This document shows positions 16,849-24,075 of a stretch of DNA of 64,000 nucleotides, one piece after another (positions within the stretch are counted from its first letter, which is position 1; each line of letters begins with the position of its first letter). Below the pieces are notes generated by a model. That model was not told the origin of the DNA, searched no databases, and worked only from the letters and a program-made list of their open reading frames with translations. The DNA is taken from the NCBI RefSeq assembly GCF_008710275.1, contig NZ_VYQE01000006.1, forward strand, positions 124,001 to 188,000. The letters are read 5' to 3'. The translations under genes and the position numbers were made by a program. Source of the stretch: Histidinibacterium aquaticum. Lineage in GTDB: Bacteria; Pseudomonadota; Alphaproteobacteria; Rhodobacterales; Rhodobacteraceae.

Positions 16849-16878
16849 GATGTCTCCTCCCATATCCCCTAAAGAGTC

Positions 16879-17100
16879 TCAGGCGTGCTCGGCGCGCGCG
16901 CCTCGAACGTCCGCGGCAGTCATCGGCCTTCCGCCGATGGCCCAATCGCCACTGGCAACCTCCCGCACTCGGACCCAGGTGACGCCGCGCAGGGCTTCGC
17001 CCTCCACCGCAACTATGGCTTCGGTCACCTCTCGGATCATTCGCTGTTTTTCCTCGTCATCGAAGGCGCCTTCGATGAGTTCGATGTCGACCAAGGGCAT
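16879..17100 (-). CDS. 4-oxalocrotonate tautomerase-family protein
   Basis: A 73-residue protein starting MPLVDIELIEGAFDDEEKQR, so that Pro2 becomes the N-terminal catalytic base after Met removal. Residues about 30-60 (ALRGVTWVRVREV and DWAIGGRP) complete the beta-alpha-beta fold of the tautomerase superfamily. Members interconvert enol and keto acids in aromatic-ring breakdown or related chemistry. CCAAAGGAGGAGATC precedes the ATG, a near-perfect ribosome-binding site, so the longer frame to 17190 is rejected. It is the first gene of the run controlled from the HxlR divergent region. Confidence 0.85.
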   Translation of the reverse strand: MPLVDIELIEGAFDDEEKQRMIREVTEAIVAVEGEALRGVTWVRVREVASGDWAIGGRPMTAADVRGARAEHA

Positions 17101-17184
17101 GATCTCCTCCTTTGGGCAGGGTGCCACGTGCCGGACCATCCCGGCACGGGGAGGAGACTGACAGCCGGAGACATCGCCGGGCCA

Positions 17185-17221
17185 GTTCACGAAGTGAATC
17201 CGCCCGGTTCACTATCTGAAC
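17185..17221. promoter_or_regulatory. Two phased GTTCA-N5-TGAA(T/C) operators
   Basis: GTTCA-CGAAG-TGAAT (17185-17199) and GTTCA-CTATC-TGAAC (17207-17221) are two copies of the same dyad, 22 bases apart, which places them on the same face of the helix. They lie between the tautomerase start and the HxlR-type start. HxlR regulators bind such paired dyads as dimers, often controlling the divergent gene, so this is the likely operator. The protein-site link is inferred. Confidence 0.6.
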
Positions 17222-17280
17222 TGGCCTCGCTCGGGGCCGGTATGAGACCCTGACGTCGTATCCGAACCGGGAGACGCGCC

Positions 17281-17979
17281 ATGACCAATGCAAGCTACCA
17301 ACAGTTCTGCCCCGTCGCGATGGCAGCGGAGGTCCTCTGCACCCGGTGGACGGTCGTGCTTCTGCGGGAGCTCGTCGCCGGATCGACCCGTTTCAACGAA
17401 TTGCGGCGCGGGGTCCCGCGCATGTCACCAGCCCTGCTCTCCAAGCGCCTGAGGGAGCTGGAGGCGGCTGGCGTCGTGGAGCGGGAACGGTTGGCGGATC
17501 GACCGGAGGTCGCTGCCTACCGCCTGACTCCGGCCGGGCGCGACCTTCAGCCGGTGATCGAGGCCATCGGCATCTGGGGACAGAAGTGGGTGGAGACCGA
17601 GCCCTCGCTGGAGAACCTCGATCCCGAGCTCCTCATGTGGGACATGCGCCGCAACCTCGACACGCGGCCTGTTCCGAGCCGGCGCGTGGTGATCGAATTC
17701 ATCTATCCCGAACTCCCCCGATCCCAGCGCAAGTGGTGGCTGATCGTGGAGCCCGACCGGACCGTGGACCTCTGCCATGTCGATCCCGGCTTCGACGTCG
17801 ACCTCTACGCGACCGTGGATCTCAGAACCATGACGGAGATCTGGATGGGGCTGCGTTCCGTCGCTGACGCCGTCGACCGCGACGCGCTGCTGCTCGTGGG
17901 TTCCCGCGAGCTGACACGCTCAATGCAGACCTGGCTGGGCCTGAGCCCCTTCGCGCGGCAGGAGAAGCTGGCGAGCTGA
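17281..17979 (+). CDS. HxlR-family transcriptional regulator with C-terminal extension
   Basis: A 232-residue regulator. Residues 1-100 are an HxlR winged helix: FCPVAMAAEVLCTRWTVVLL, then FNELRRGVPRMSPALLSKRL and LEAAGVVERE. Cys10 precedes the motif as in redox- or aldehyde-sensing HxlR members, and a second Cys lies at 20. The extension from about residue 120 (VPSRRVVIEFIYPELPRS and onwards) resembles the SCP2-like lipid/ligand pocket found after some HxlR domains. It is divergent from the tautomerase-haemoglobin-cupin run, with paired dyads between. Probable role: repressor of that run, triggered by a small hydrophobic or reactive compound. Confidence 0.85.
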   Translation: MTNASYQQFCPVAMAAEVLCTRWTVVLLRELVAGSTRFNELRRGVPRMSPALLSKRLRELEAAGVVERERLADRPEVAAYRLTPAGRDLQPVIEAIGIWGQKWVETEPSLENLDPELLMWDMRRNLDTRPVPSRRVVIEFIYPELPRSQRKWWLIVEPDRTVDLCHVDPGFDVDLYATVDLRTMTEIWMGLRSVADAVDRDALLLVGSRELTRSMQTWLGLSPFARQEKLAS

Positions 17980-18290
17980 TCATGGAGTTTCATCGTTGAA
18001 TGAGCCGCGGCACCTTGGCTCTGCCAAAACTTGTCTTCGGAAGGCTGCGTGTCCAACCAAGATCTCCCGTGCTACTGCCTTAGTCCATCGTCGGCGCACA
18101 GTCGCCGTTCGCGGTCATGTCGTTGCCGCAGCGCAGGTTCGCTGATGCGGCCTTTCGCGGCGGTTGCAGAAGGTGAGGTCTGTGTCCGTTGCGAATGCGA
18201 CAAGAGTGGTCAATCGAAAGTGCAAGCCGCGTGCCCGAGGTTTTGTCGCATCATGCTTGCCGCGCCGCTGTCCCGGGAGAACCAGTTCTG
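17980..18290. other. Gene-free stretch after the HxlR-type gene
   Basis: No frame here has a ribosome-binding site together with any family feature. The end nearest the DUF4242 gene holds a terminator hairpin (18291-18320), listed separately. The remainder looks non-coding or decayed. Confidence 0.45.
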
Positions 18291-18320
18291 AATTCCCCCG
18301 CAGGAACATGCGGGGGAATT
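18291..18320 (-). terminator. Strong hairpin after the DUF4242 gene
   Basis: AATTCCCCCGC (18291-18301), an eight-base loop and GCGGGGGAATT (18310-18320) make a perfect 11-pair stem. It follows the DUF4242 stop (gene end 18325) on the minus strand. Only the AATT ends supply weak pairs; there is no further T-run. It could work in both directions and stop read-through from either side. Confidence 0.65.
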
Positions 18321-18324
18321 GTTA

Positions 18325-18621
18325 CTACACCGCCATGACCGGCTCGGGATCGTCCCTCTTGACGGCGGTGCCCCGGGCCAAGCGAATGTCCTCGCTGGGG
18401 GCGCCGATGCGCCGCCCATGTTCACGGATGGCCTCGCGGTCGCTGGCCTCATAGATGCAGACCGACCCGATGCGGCCGTCCTCCTCGGTAACCGCGTAGC
18501 TGCGAATCCAGCGCAGCCGATCCTTCATGTCCTCGCCGACCCGAAGCGATTTCTCGTTGGTCGCCGCGAGTTCGTCTTCGTTGGACCAGATGCCATGACG
18601 GCGGATGATGTAGAGATCCAT
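18325..18621 (-). CDS. DUF4242 domain protein
   Basis: A 98-residue ferredoxin-like-fold protein. MDLYIIRRHGIWSNEDELAA is the typical opening of DUF4242 (some members called nickel-binding), with RWIRSYAVTEEDGRIGSVCI and YEASDREAIREHGRRIG following. CCAAAGGAGGAAAAG precedes ATG 18621. Function in the cell is unsettled; members often sit near AraC-type regulators, as here, where a GlxA-type gene is divergent about 170 bases away. A direct repeat in the shared region suggests joint control. A strong hairpin closes the gene. Confidence 0.8.
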   Translation of the reverse strand: MDLYIIRRHGIWSNEDELAATNEKSLRVGEDMKDRLRWIRSYAVTEEDGRIGSVCIYEASDREAIREHGRRIGAPSEDIRLARGTAVKRDDPEPVMAV

Positions 18622-18672
18622 CTTTTCCTCCTTTGGTTCGCGTTCATGACCGAAGAGTGAACCCGGATCGGT

Positions 18673-18763
18673 CGAAATGGCACCGGGCGATACGGACAGA
18701 AAGCAGGGGGCATCGCGCAGAATGCGCCTGGCGAGGGTGAAACCTGCGCGCCGAAATGGCACC
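18673..18763. promoter_or_regulatory. Direct repeat CGAAATGGCACC, two copies
   Basis: CGAAATGGCACC occurs at 18673-18684 and again at 18752-18763, in the same orientation and 79 bases apart, between the DUF4242 start and the GlxA-type start. AraC-family proteins bind direct repeats of about this length, so both copies are plausible sites for the divergent regulator. Exact 12-base identity is visible; binding is inferred. Confidence 0.55.
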
Positions 18764-18789
18764 ATGCGGTCATGACAGAGGAAACCGAC

Positions 18790-19773
18790 ATGCGGGACGT
18801 CGCGGTCGTTCTTGTCAACGAAGGCTATGCATCCACGGCCGTCGGCCCGATCGAGGTCTTCTCGGCCGCGGGCACGATGTGGAACGAGATGTGCGGCACT
18901 GACCCCGAGCCGCGCTTCCGTGTCATGACTGCATCCATTGACGGCGCACCGGTGCGAAGCGCGTATGGCCTGAACATCACGCCCGACTGCGCCATCGCGG
19001 AGCTCGGATCGGTCGACCTGGTCATGGTCTCGGCCTCGGGCCCACTGCCGGACGACTGGATGGCGCGCCATGCGGCAATCCCGCCCTGGCTGGCGGAACG
19101 TTATCGAAACGGTACGCGGATCGCCGGGGTCTGTTCCGGCGTCGCGTTCCTGGCCGAGGCCCGACTGCTCGATGGTCGCAGGGCCACGACACATTGGGGC
19201 GTGGCCGATGGCTTCCGGCGGCGCTACCCCGCTGTCGACTGGCAGCCGGACCTGCTCATCACCGAGGATGCGGGCCTTTATTGCAGCGGCGGCGTCAACG
19301 CCGCCAGCGACCTGAGCCTGCATCTCGTCGAGCGTCTTTGCGGTCGCGACCTGGCGATCGAGTGCTCTAAGGCGCTGCTGCTCGACATGCCGCGACCGAG
19401 CCAGTCCGGCTATGCTCTGCTACCGTTGGCGCGGCCGCACGACGACGAAGCGGTTCGTGGGGCGGAGCATCACCTCAGCAGACATTACGGACGGGACGTC
19501 CCCGTAGACGAACTTGCGGACCTCGCAGGTATGAGCCGACGCAACCTCGTGCGGCGGTTCAACGAGGCCACGGGCCATATGCCGGGTGTCTACCAGCAGA
19601 TGCTGCGCGTCGCCGCCGCGCGGAAAATGCTTGAGGACGGCGCGCCCTCGATCGAGCAGGTCGGGATTTCCGTGGGATACGAGGATGTCGCCTTCTTTCG
19701 CCGCGTCTTCAAGCGCCACAGCGGCATCACGCCGTCCGCCTATCGCGACCAGTTTCGTCAGCGCCGGGGATGA
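18790..19773 (+). CDS. GlxA-type regulator (DJ-1/PfpI plus AraC domains)
   Basis: A 327-residue regulator. The N-terminal 190 residues are a DJ-1/PfpI class I amidotransferase-like domain (VAVVLVNEGYASTAVGPIEV; the elbow GVCSGVAFLAEA carries a Cys near 117). The C-terminal 110 residues are an AraC helix-turn-helix pair: VPVDELADLAGMSRRNLVRR, then FNEATGHMPG, and VGYEDVAFFRRVFKRHSGIT. GlxA-type proteins sense small nitrogen compounds and activate neighbouring genes. ATG 18790 is chosen over 18772 because AGAGGAA lies five bases before it. It is divergent from DUF4242; a direct repeat lies between. Confidence 0.87.
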   Translation: MRDVAVVLVNEGYASTAVGPIEVFSAAGTMWNEMCGTDPEPRFRVMTASIDGAPVRSAYGLNITPDCAIAELGSVDLVMVSASGPLPDDWMARHAAIPPWLAERYRNGTRIAGVCSGVAFLAEARLLDGRRATTHWGVADGFRRRYPAVDWQPDLLITEDAGLYCSGGVNAASDLSLHLVERLCGRDLAIECSKALLLDMPRPSQSGYALLPLARPHDDEAVRGAEHHLSRHYGRDVPVDELADLAGMSRRNLVRRFNEATGHMPGVYQQMLRVAAARKMLEDGAPSIEQVGISVGYEDVAFFRRVFKRHSGITPSAYRDQFRQRRG

Positions 19774-19807
19774 ACCCTTCGTCGGGGCCGAGCCTTGGAA
19801 CCGGTCA

Positions 19808-20002
19808 TCATGTCGCGACCGTTCCCCTGATCTCAACGAACTCGCCGGGAATGTAGTAGCTTTCCTCTTCTTGTATGTATTCGGCGCTCGAGGCGAGGAA
19901 CTGGTTCCTCACCTCCTTACGGGCGCCATCGCTGAATCTCCTGGCGGCAAGCGCGACCGGCCCCCCGAGGAGAACAGCGCCTACGACGTCTTCTTCCGAG
20001 GC
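19808..20002 (-). pseudogene. Decayed C-terminal tail of a methyltransferase-like gene
   Basis: A 64-codon stretch reads cleanly to a TGA at 19808-19810: VVGAVLLGGPVALAARRFSD, then a helix (ARKEVRNQFLASSAEYIQEE) and YYIPGEFVEIRG. This order (LGGPVALA, helix, IPGEFV) is what I expect at the C-terminus of class I SAM-dependent methyltransferases. Upstream, a stop codon at 20003-20005 closes the frame, and no N-terminal SAM-binding half is present. It is read as the remnant of a truncated gene at the right edge of the accessory region. The identification is moderate; the truncation is clear. Confidence 0.5.
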
Positions 20003-20179
20003 TCAACCGACCGCGCTTCGCACTCGCAGCGAATGACGGCTGTCCGCCCTTTACGTCGGACGCCTATGCAGATGCAGCGTGAATTGAACAACCGCAGCGA
20101 ACGGCAGAAAGGTCCCACACAACCGACACTTGGGCACAGACAAGTCGAACGTCGTGCTGCAAACATCTAGTAATCCCCC

Positions 20180-20638
20180 CTAGCGCTCCGCCTTCTTCTC
20201 CCAACGGCCGCTTTCCTGGCTCCAGTACTGGGCCGAGCAGCCGGCGGCGGTGAGGCGGGCCCATTGGCCTCGGGCGACCTGGACGGCGCCCTCGTCGCCG
20301 CCGTCGAAGAGGATGCAGACGCGCTCCAACCCCTGGACCTCCTCGGCCGAGACCTCGGCCCCCTCGACGGCCATGACGCAGGTCGGGTCGTTCTTCGCCC
20401 CCTCGCCCATGGTCAGCAGGACCGGCTGGCGGGCGTCGTGGGGGCCGCCGGAGAGGCCGTGGGGCAGGAAGCCCTCCTCGGGCCAGAGCCAGAGGCGGGC
20501 GTCGAGCCTCTCCATCTCCTCGCGGCTCTGGCCGCGCACCTCGCAGCGCCAGCCCGCGGCCAGCGCCTTGTCCAGCAGGACCGGGAGCGTCCGGTCCAGC
20601 GGGTCGCGGGTGAGGTGATAAAAGTAGGCCGCCCCCAT
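20180..20638 (-). CDS. holC: DNA polymerase III chi subunit
   Basis: A 152-residue HolC protein, which links the clamp-loader psi/tau assembly to single-strand-binding protein during replication. It opens with AAYFYHLTRDPLDRTLPVLL and has the characteristic LDARLWLWPEEGFLPHG block and LFDGGDEGAVQVARGQW near the end. ATG 20638 shares its first base with the stop of pepA (TGATG), giving tight coupling; pepA-holC order is common in alphaproteobacteria. This is the first core gene after the accessory region. Confidence 0.93.
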   Translation of the reverse strand: MGAAYFYHLTRDPLDRTLPVLLDKALAAGWRCEVRGQSREEMERLDARLWLWPEEGFLPHGLSGGPHDARQPVLLTMGEGAKNDPTCVMAVEGAEVSAEEVQGLERVCILFDGGDEGAVQVARGQWARLTAAGCSAQYWSQESGRWEKKAER

Positions 20639-22107
20639 CACGCCCCTTCGTAGCGGTCGGCGATCAGCCGGTTTAGCGCCAGCACGCCCCAGCCGGTCGC
20701 ACCCGCCGCCGAAAGCGGCGTCTCGCTGTCGAGCGAGGCGACACCGGCGATGTCGAGGTGGATCCAGGGGGTCTCGTCCTTGACGAAGCGCTGCAGGAAC
20801 TGCGCGGCGGTGATCGAGCCCGCCCAGCGCCCGCCGGTGTTCTTCATGTCGGCCACGCGGCTCTTGAGGAGCTTGTCGTAGGCCTTGCCGAGCGGCATCC
20901 GCCAGGCGCCCTCGCCCTCGGTCTCGGCGGCCTTGAGAAAGGCCCCGGCCAGCGCCTCGTCGTTGGAGAAGACGCCCGCGCGCTCGTGGCCGAGTGCCAC
21001 CAGCATGGCGCCTGTGAGCGTGGCGAGATCGACGACGCCGGAGGGCGAGAAGGTCTCCTGCGCGTACCAGAGGACGTCGGCCAGCAGCAGGCGGCCCTCG
21101 GCGTCGGTGTTGATGACCTCGATGGTGTCGCCCTTCATCGAGCGGATCACGTCACCGGGGCGGTAGGCGGTGCCCGAGGGCATGTTCTCGACGAGGCCGA
21201 CGAGGCCGACCACGTTGGCCTTCGCCTTGCGGAGTGCCAGCGCGCGCATGGTCCCGGCCACGGTCCCCGCGCCGCCCATGTCCATGGTCATCGCCTCCAT
21301 GCCCGCGGCGGGCTTGAGCGAGATGCCCCCGGTGTCGAAGACCACGCCCTTGCCGACGAGGGCGAAGGGCGGTTCGTCCCCGCCGCCCTTCCACTCCATC
21401 ACGACCACCTTGGTGGGGCTCGAGGAGCCCTGCCCCACGGCGAGCAGCGCGCCCATGCCGAGTTTCTCCAGGTCCTCTTCCTCGAGGATCGTCACCTCGA
21501 GCCCCAGCTCCTGCATGGCGGCGAGGCGGGCCGCGAAATCCTCGGTCGTGAGCACGTTGGAGGGCTCGTTCACGAGATCGCGTGTGAAGAAGATGCCCTC
21601 GGCCAGGGCGGCGGCCTCGGAGGCGCTGCGGGCGAGGTCCTCGGGCCGGGTCGCCATGACGGTGACCGGCGCGACCTCGTCCTTGTCACCGGTGCGGTGG
21701 GCGTCGAAGCGGTAGCCCTTGAGCACGAGGCCGAAGGCGAGATCGCTCGCCGCGCGGTGGGCGCCGGCCATGAGCAGGAGCGGATCGCTGCCCGTCATCT
21801 TGGCGAGCGTGCCGCCTGCCGCGCGGGCGGTGGCGGTGTCGGGCTTCTTCGACAGCTTCAGCACCAGTATGCCGCGCGCCGCGATACCGCCCGGCCAGCC
21901 GATCTCCAGCGCGGACCCCTCGTCGAGCTTGTCCCAGGCGGGGCTGGCGACGGCGCGGGCGATGGCCTTCTTCGCCCGGCTGTTGATGCCGCGCGCGGCC
22001 GGGTCGAGCTTGCCCTCGGGCTCCACCACCACGGCGATCCGTCCCTCCCACGAGGCGGCCTCGTCCATGTCGGTCTCGGTAAAGCGCAGGGGGGCGGGGG
22101 CAGGCAT
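20638..22107 (-). CDS. pepA: Leucyl aminopeptidase
   Basis: A 489-residue M17 metallopeptidase that removes N-terminal residues from peptides in the cytoplasm with two divalent metals. GKGVVFDTGGISLKPA and NTDAEGRLLLADVLWYA are the metal-binding and catalytic blocks, and an N-terminal macro-like domain precedes them (about 1-170). Length and motif order are standard. It is followed by holC on the same strand through an overlapping stop/start. No sign of truncation. Confidence 0.97.
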   Translation of the reverse strand: MPAPAPLRFTETDMDEAASWEGRIAVVVEPEGKLDPAARGINSRAKKAIARAVASPAWDKLDEGSALEIGWPGGIAARGILVLKLSKKPDTATARAAGGTLAKMTGSDPLLLMAGAHRAASDLAFGLVLKGYRFDAHRTGDKDEVAPVTVMATRPEDLARSASEAAALAEGIFFTRDLVNEPSNVLTTEDFAARLAAMQELGLEVTILEEEDLEKLGMGALLAVGQGSSSPTKVVVMEWKGGGDEPPFALVGKGVVFDTGGISLKPAAGMEAMTMDMGGAGTVAGTMRALALRKAKANVVGLVGLVENMPSGTAYRPGDVIRSMKGDTIEVINTDAEGRLLLADVLWYAQETFSPSGVVDLATLTGAMLVALGHERAGVFSNDEALAGAFLKAAETEGEGAWRMPLGKAYDKLLKSRVADMKNTGGRWAGSITAAQFLQRFVKDETPWIHLDIAGVASLDSETPLSAAGATGWGVLALNRLIADRYEGA

Positions 22108-22169
22108 CGGCGGCTCCTTCGGTCAGTGGTCGCGCCGGTGGTAGCGCGAGGGTCCGGGGATGACCAGCG

Positions 22170-22613
22170 TCACCCCCGCGACCGCCCGGCGAACAGCCCG
22201 ACCAGCAGCAGGGCCAGCGCCGTGGCGGCGTAGAGCCAGAAGCCCAGGCCGATGAAATCCATCACCTCTCCGCTGCCGCCGGGGACCTGTCCGAGAAGTT
22301 CGGTCATCCGTTCGCGCACCGAGGAGACGAACCAGCCGATGGCGGCGAGCGGCAGTGCTCCCGCGAGGGTCGCCATGATGCGGTTCAGCCCGCCGAGGTT
22401 CGCGAGAGCCGAGAGAACGGCCACGGGGAAGGAGGCGATGAAGACCCAGACGCCCCAGCCGGTGTCCGTGCCGAGCCCGTCGATGATGTCGCCGGCATTG
22501 TCGCGCACCGCCTCCCAGAGCGTCGCCTCGAACAGGAGCGGAATGTCGAGCCAGGGCAGGAAGGCGCTGCCGACGATGGCGGCGGAGAGGAGCGCTGCGA
22601 TCAGGCCGTTCAT
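22170..22613 (-). CDS. Small four-helix membrane protein of unknown function
   Basis: A 147-residue protein with four predicted membrane helices (about 1-22, 53-70, 78-97 and 122-142). It starts MNGLIAALLSAAIVGSAFLP and ends with LLLVGLFAGRSRG. Between helices three and four is a soluble loop of Ser/Arg/Gly (VRERMTELLGQVPGGSGEV). No family came to mind. It lies between pepA and guaD on the same strand, with about 40-60 bases on each side. Confidence 0.6.
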   Translation of the reverse strand: MNGLIAALLSAAIVGSAFLPWLDIPLLFEATLWEAVRDNAGDIIDGLGTDTGWGVWVFIASFPVAVLSALANLGGLNRIMATLAGALPLAAIGWFVSSVRERMTELLGQVPGGSGEVMDFIGLGFWLYAATALALLLVGLFAGRSRG

Positions 22614-22655
22614 GAAAGATGTCCTCGGTTTGGTGTCTTCGGTCTCTTGGTCCGG

Positions 22656-23960
22656 TCAGGGGTCCGGGGCGCCCTGCACCTCGAGGCCGCCGACCCAGGT
22701 CGCGGCGACCGCGCGGTCGTCGCCCATCATCAGTGTCGGAAACACCTGCTCCCAGATGTCCTCGGCCCGGCCGGACCGCTGGGCGATGGCGGGGGTCGAG
22801 GCGAGGTCGAGCACCACGATATCGGCCTCGGCGCCCGGGCCGAGGTGGCCGACGGTACCCTGCAGGTGCAGGCTGCGGGCCGAGCCCTCGGTCGCGAGCC
22901 AGAGCAGTTCGGCGGGGTGTAGGGGGCGGCCGCGAAGCTGGCCGATCTCGTAGGCGGCGGCCATTGTCCGGAGCATCGAGAAGGAAGAGCCGCCGCCGGT
23001 GTCGGTGGCGAGCCCCACGTTGATGCCCTGCCGGGTCAGCCCCTCCATGTCGAAGAGCCCGGAGCCGATGAAGGTGTTGGAGGTCGGGCAGTGCACCACC
23101 GCCGCGCCGGTCTCGGCCAGCCGGGCGCGCTCGCGCTCCGTCAGGTGGATGGCGTGGCCGTAGAGGCCGCGTTCGCCCAGCAGGCCGTGCGCCTCGTAGG
23201 TGTCGAGGTAGTCGCGCGCCTCGGGGTAGAGGGTGGAGACCCAGGCCACCTCGTCGGTCTGCTCGGAAAGGTGCGTCTGCATCAGGCAGTCGGGGTGCTC
23301 GGCCCAGAGAGCGCCCAGCGCCTCCAACTGTTCGGGCGTCGAGGTGGGCGAGAAGCGCGGCGTGATCGCATAGGTCGCCCTGCCCCGTCCGTGCCACTTG
23401 GCAATGAGGGCGGCGCTGTCGTCGTAGGCCGATTGCGCCGTGTCGCGCAGGGACTCGGGGGCGTTGCGGTCCATGCAGGTCTTGCCCGCGACCACGCGCA
23501 TCCCCCGGGCCGAGGCGGCCTCGAAGAAGATGTCGGCGGAATGCAGGTGGATAGTGCAGAAGCTCGCGACCGTCGTGGTGCCGTGGGCCAGCGCGAGGTC
23601 GAGTGTGAGGTCGGCGACCTCGGCGGCATAGGCCGGATTCTCGAGCCGGATCTCCTCGGGAAAGGTGTATCCCTCGAGCCAGTCGATCAGGCGCTTCCCC
23701 CAGGAGGCGACGATGCCGGTCTGGGGGTAGTGCATGTGCGCGTCGACGAAGCCCGCGGTGATGAGCCGCTCGCCGTAGTCGTGCACCCGCGCCTCGGGAT
23801 TCGCGGCGCGAAGGTCGTCGGCCTCGCCCACCGCCTCGATCCGTCCGTCGGAGATCAGGACCGCCCCGCGGCGGATGTGACGGGCCACGGACTCCCAGCC
23901 CTCGGCGAAGGGGTCGCCGTGGAACGATAGGGTCTGGCCGAGAAGGAGATCGCCGGTCAT
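22656..23960 (-). CDS. guaD: Guanine deaminase
   Basis: A 434-residue amidohydrolase converting guanine to xanthine. GFVDAHMHYPQTGIVASWGK is the guanine-deaminase version of the HxH metal motif, with TFPEEIRLENPAYA following, HLSEQTDEV later, and the zinc-associated His/Asp set completed by HCPTSN and ATDTGGGSSFSM. The start at 23960 is chosen for the clean N-terminus; the ATG at 23969 adds three residues. Its product feeds urate and ureide catabolism, whose genes allA and puuD lie at 41.5-43.4 kb. Confidence 0.93.
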   Translation of the reverse strand: MTGDLLLGQTLSFHGDPFAEGWESVARHIRRGAVLISDGRIEAVGEADDLRAANPEARVHDYGERLITAGFVDAHMHYPQTGIVASWGKRLIDWLEGYTFPEEIRLENPAYAAEVADLTLDLALAHGTTTVASFCTIHLHSADIFFEAASARGMRVVAGKTCMDRNAPESLRDTAQSAYDDSAALIAKWHGRGRATYAITPRFSPTSTPEQLEALGALWAEHPDCLMQTHLSEQTDEVAWVSTLYPEARDYLDTYEAHGLLGERGLYGHAIHLTERERARLAETGAAVVHCPTSNTFIGSGLFDMEGLTRQGINVGLATDTGGGSSFSMLRTMAAAYEIGQLRGRPLHPAELLWLATEGSARSLHLQGTVGHLGPGAEADIVVLDLASTPAIAQRSGRAEDIWEQVFPTLMMGDDRAVAATWVGGLEVQGAPDP

Positions 23961-24075
23961 GACGGCCAAGTTAGGCGGGGCCGAAGTCGAGGTAAACGGC
24001 GCAAAAATCCCGGTCGGGGCGGCTTGTGGCCGCGGCGCCCCGGCCTATGGTTTGGGCCGGTCAGGAAGGGATCCC

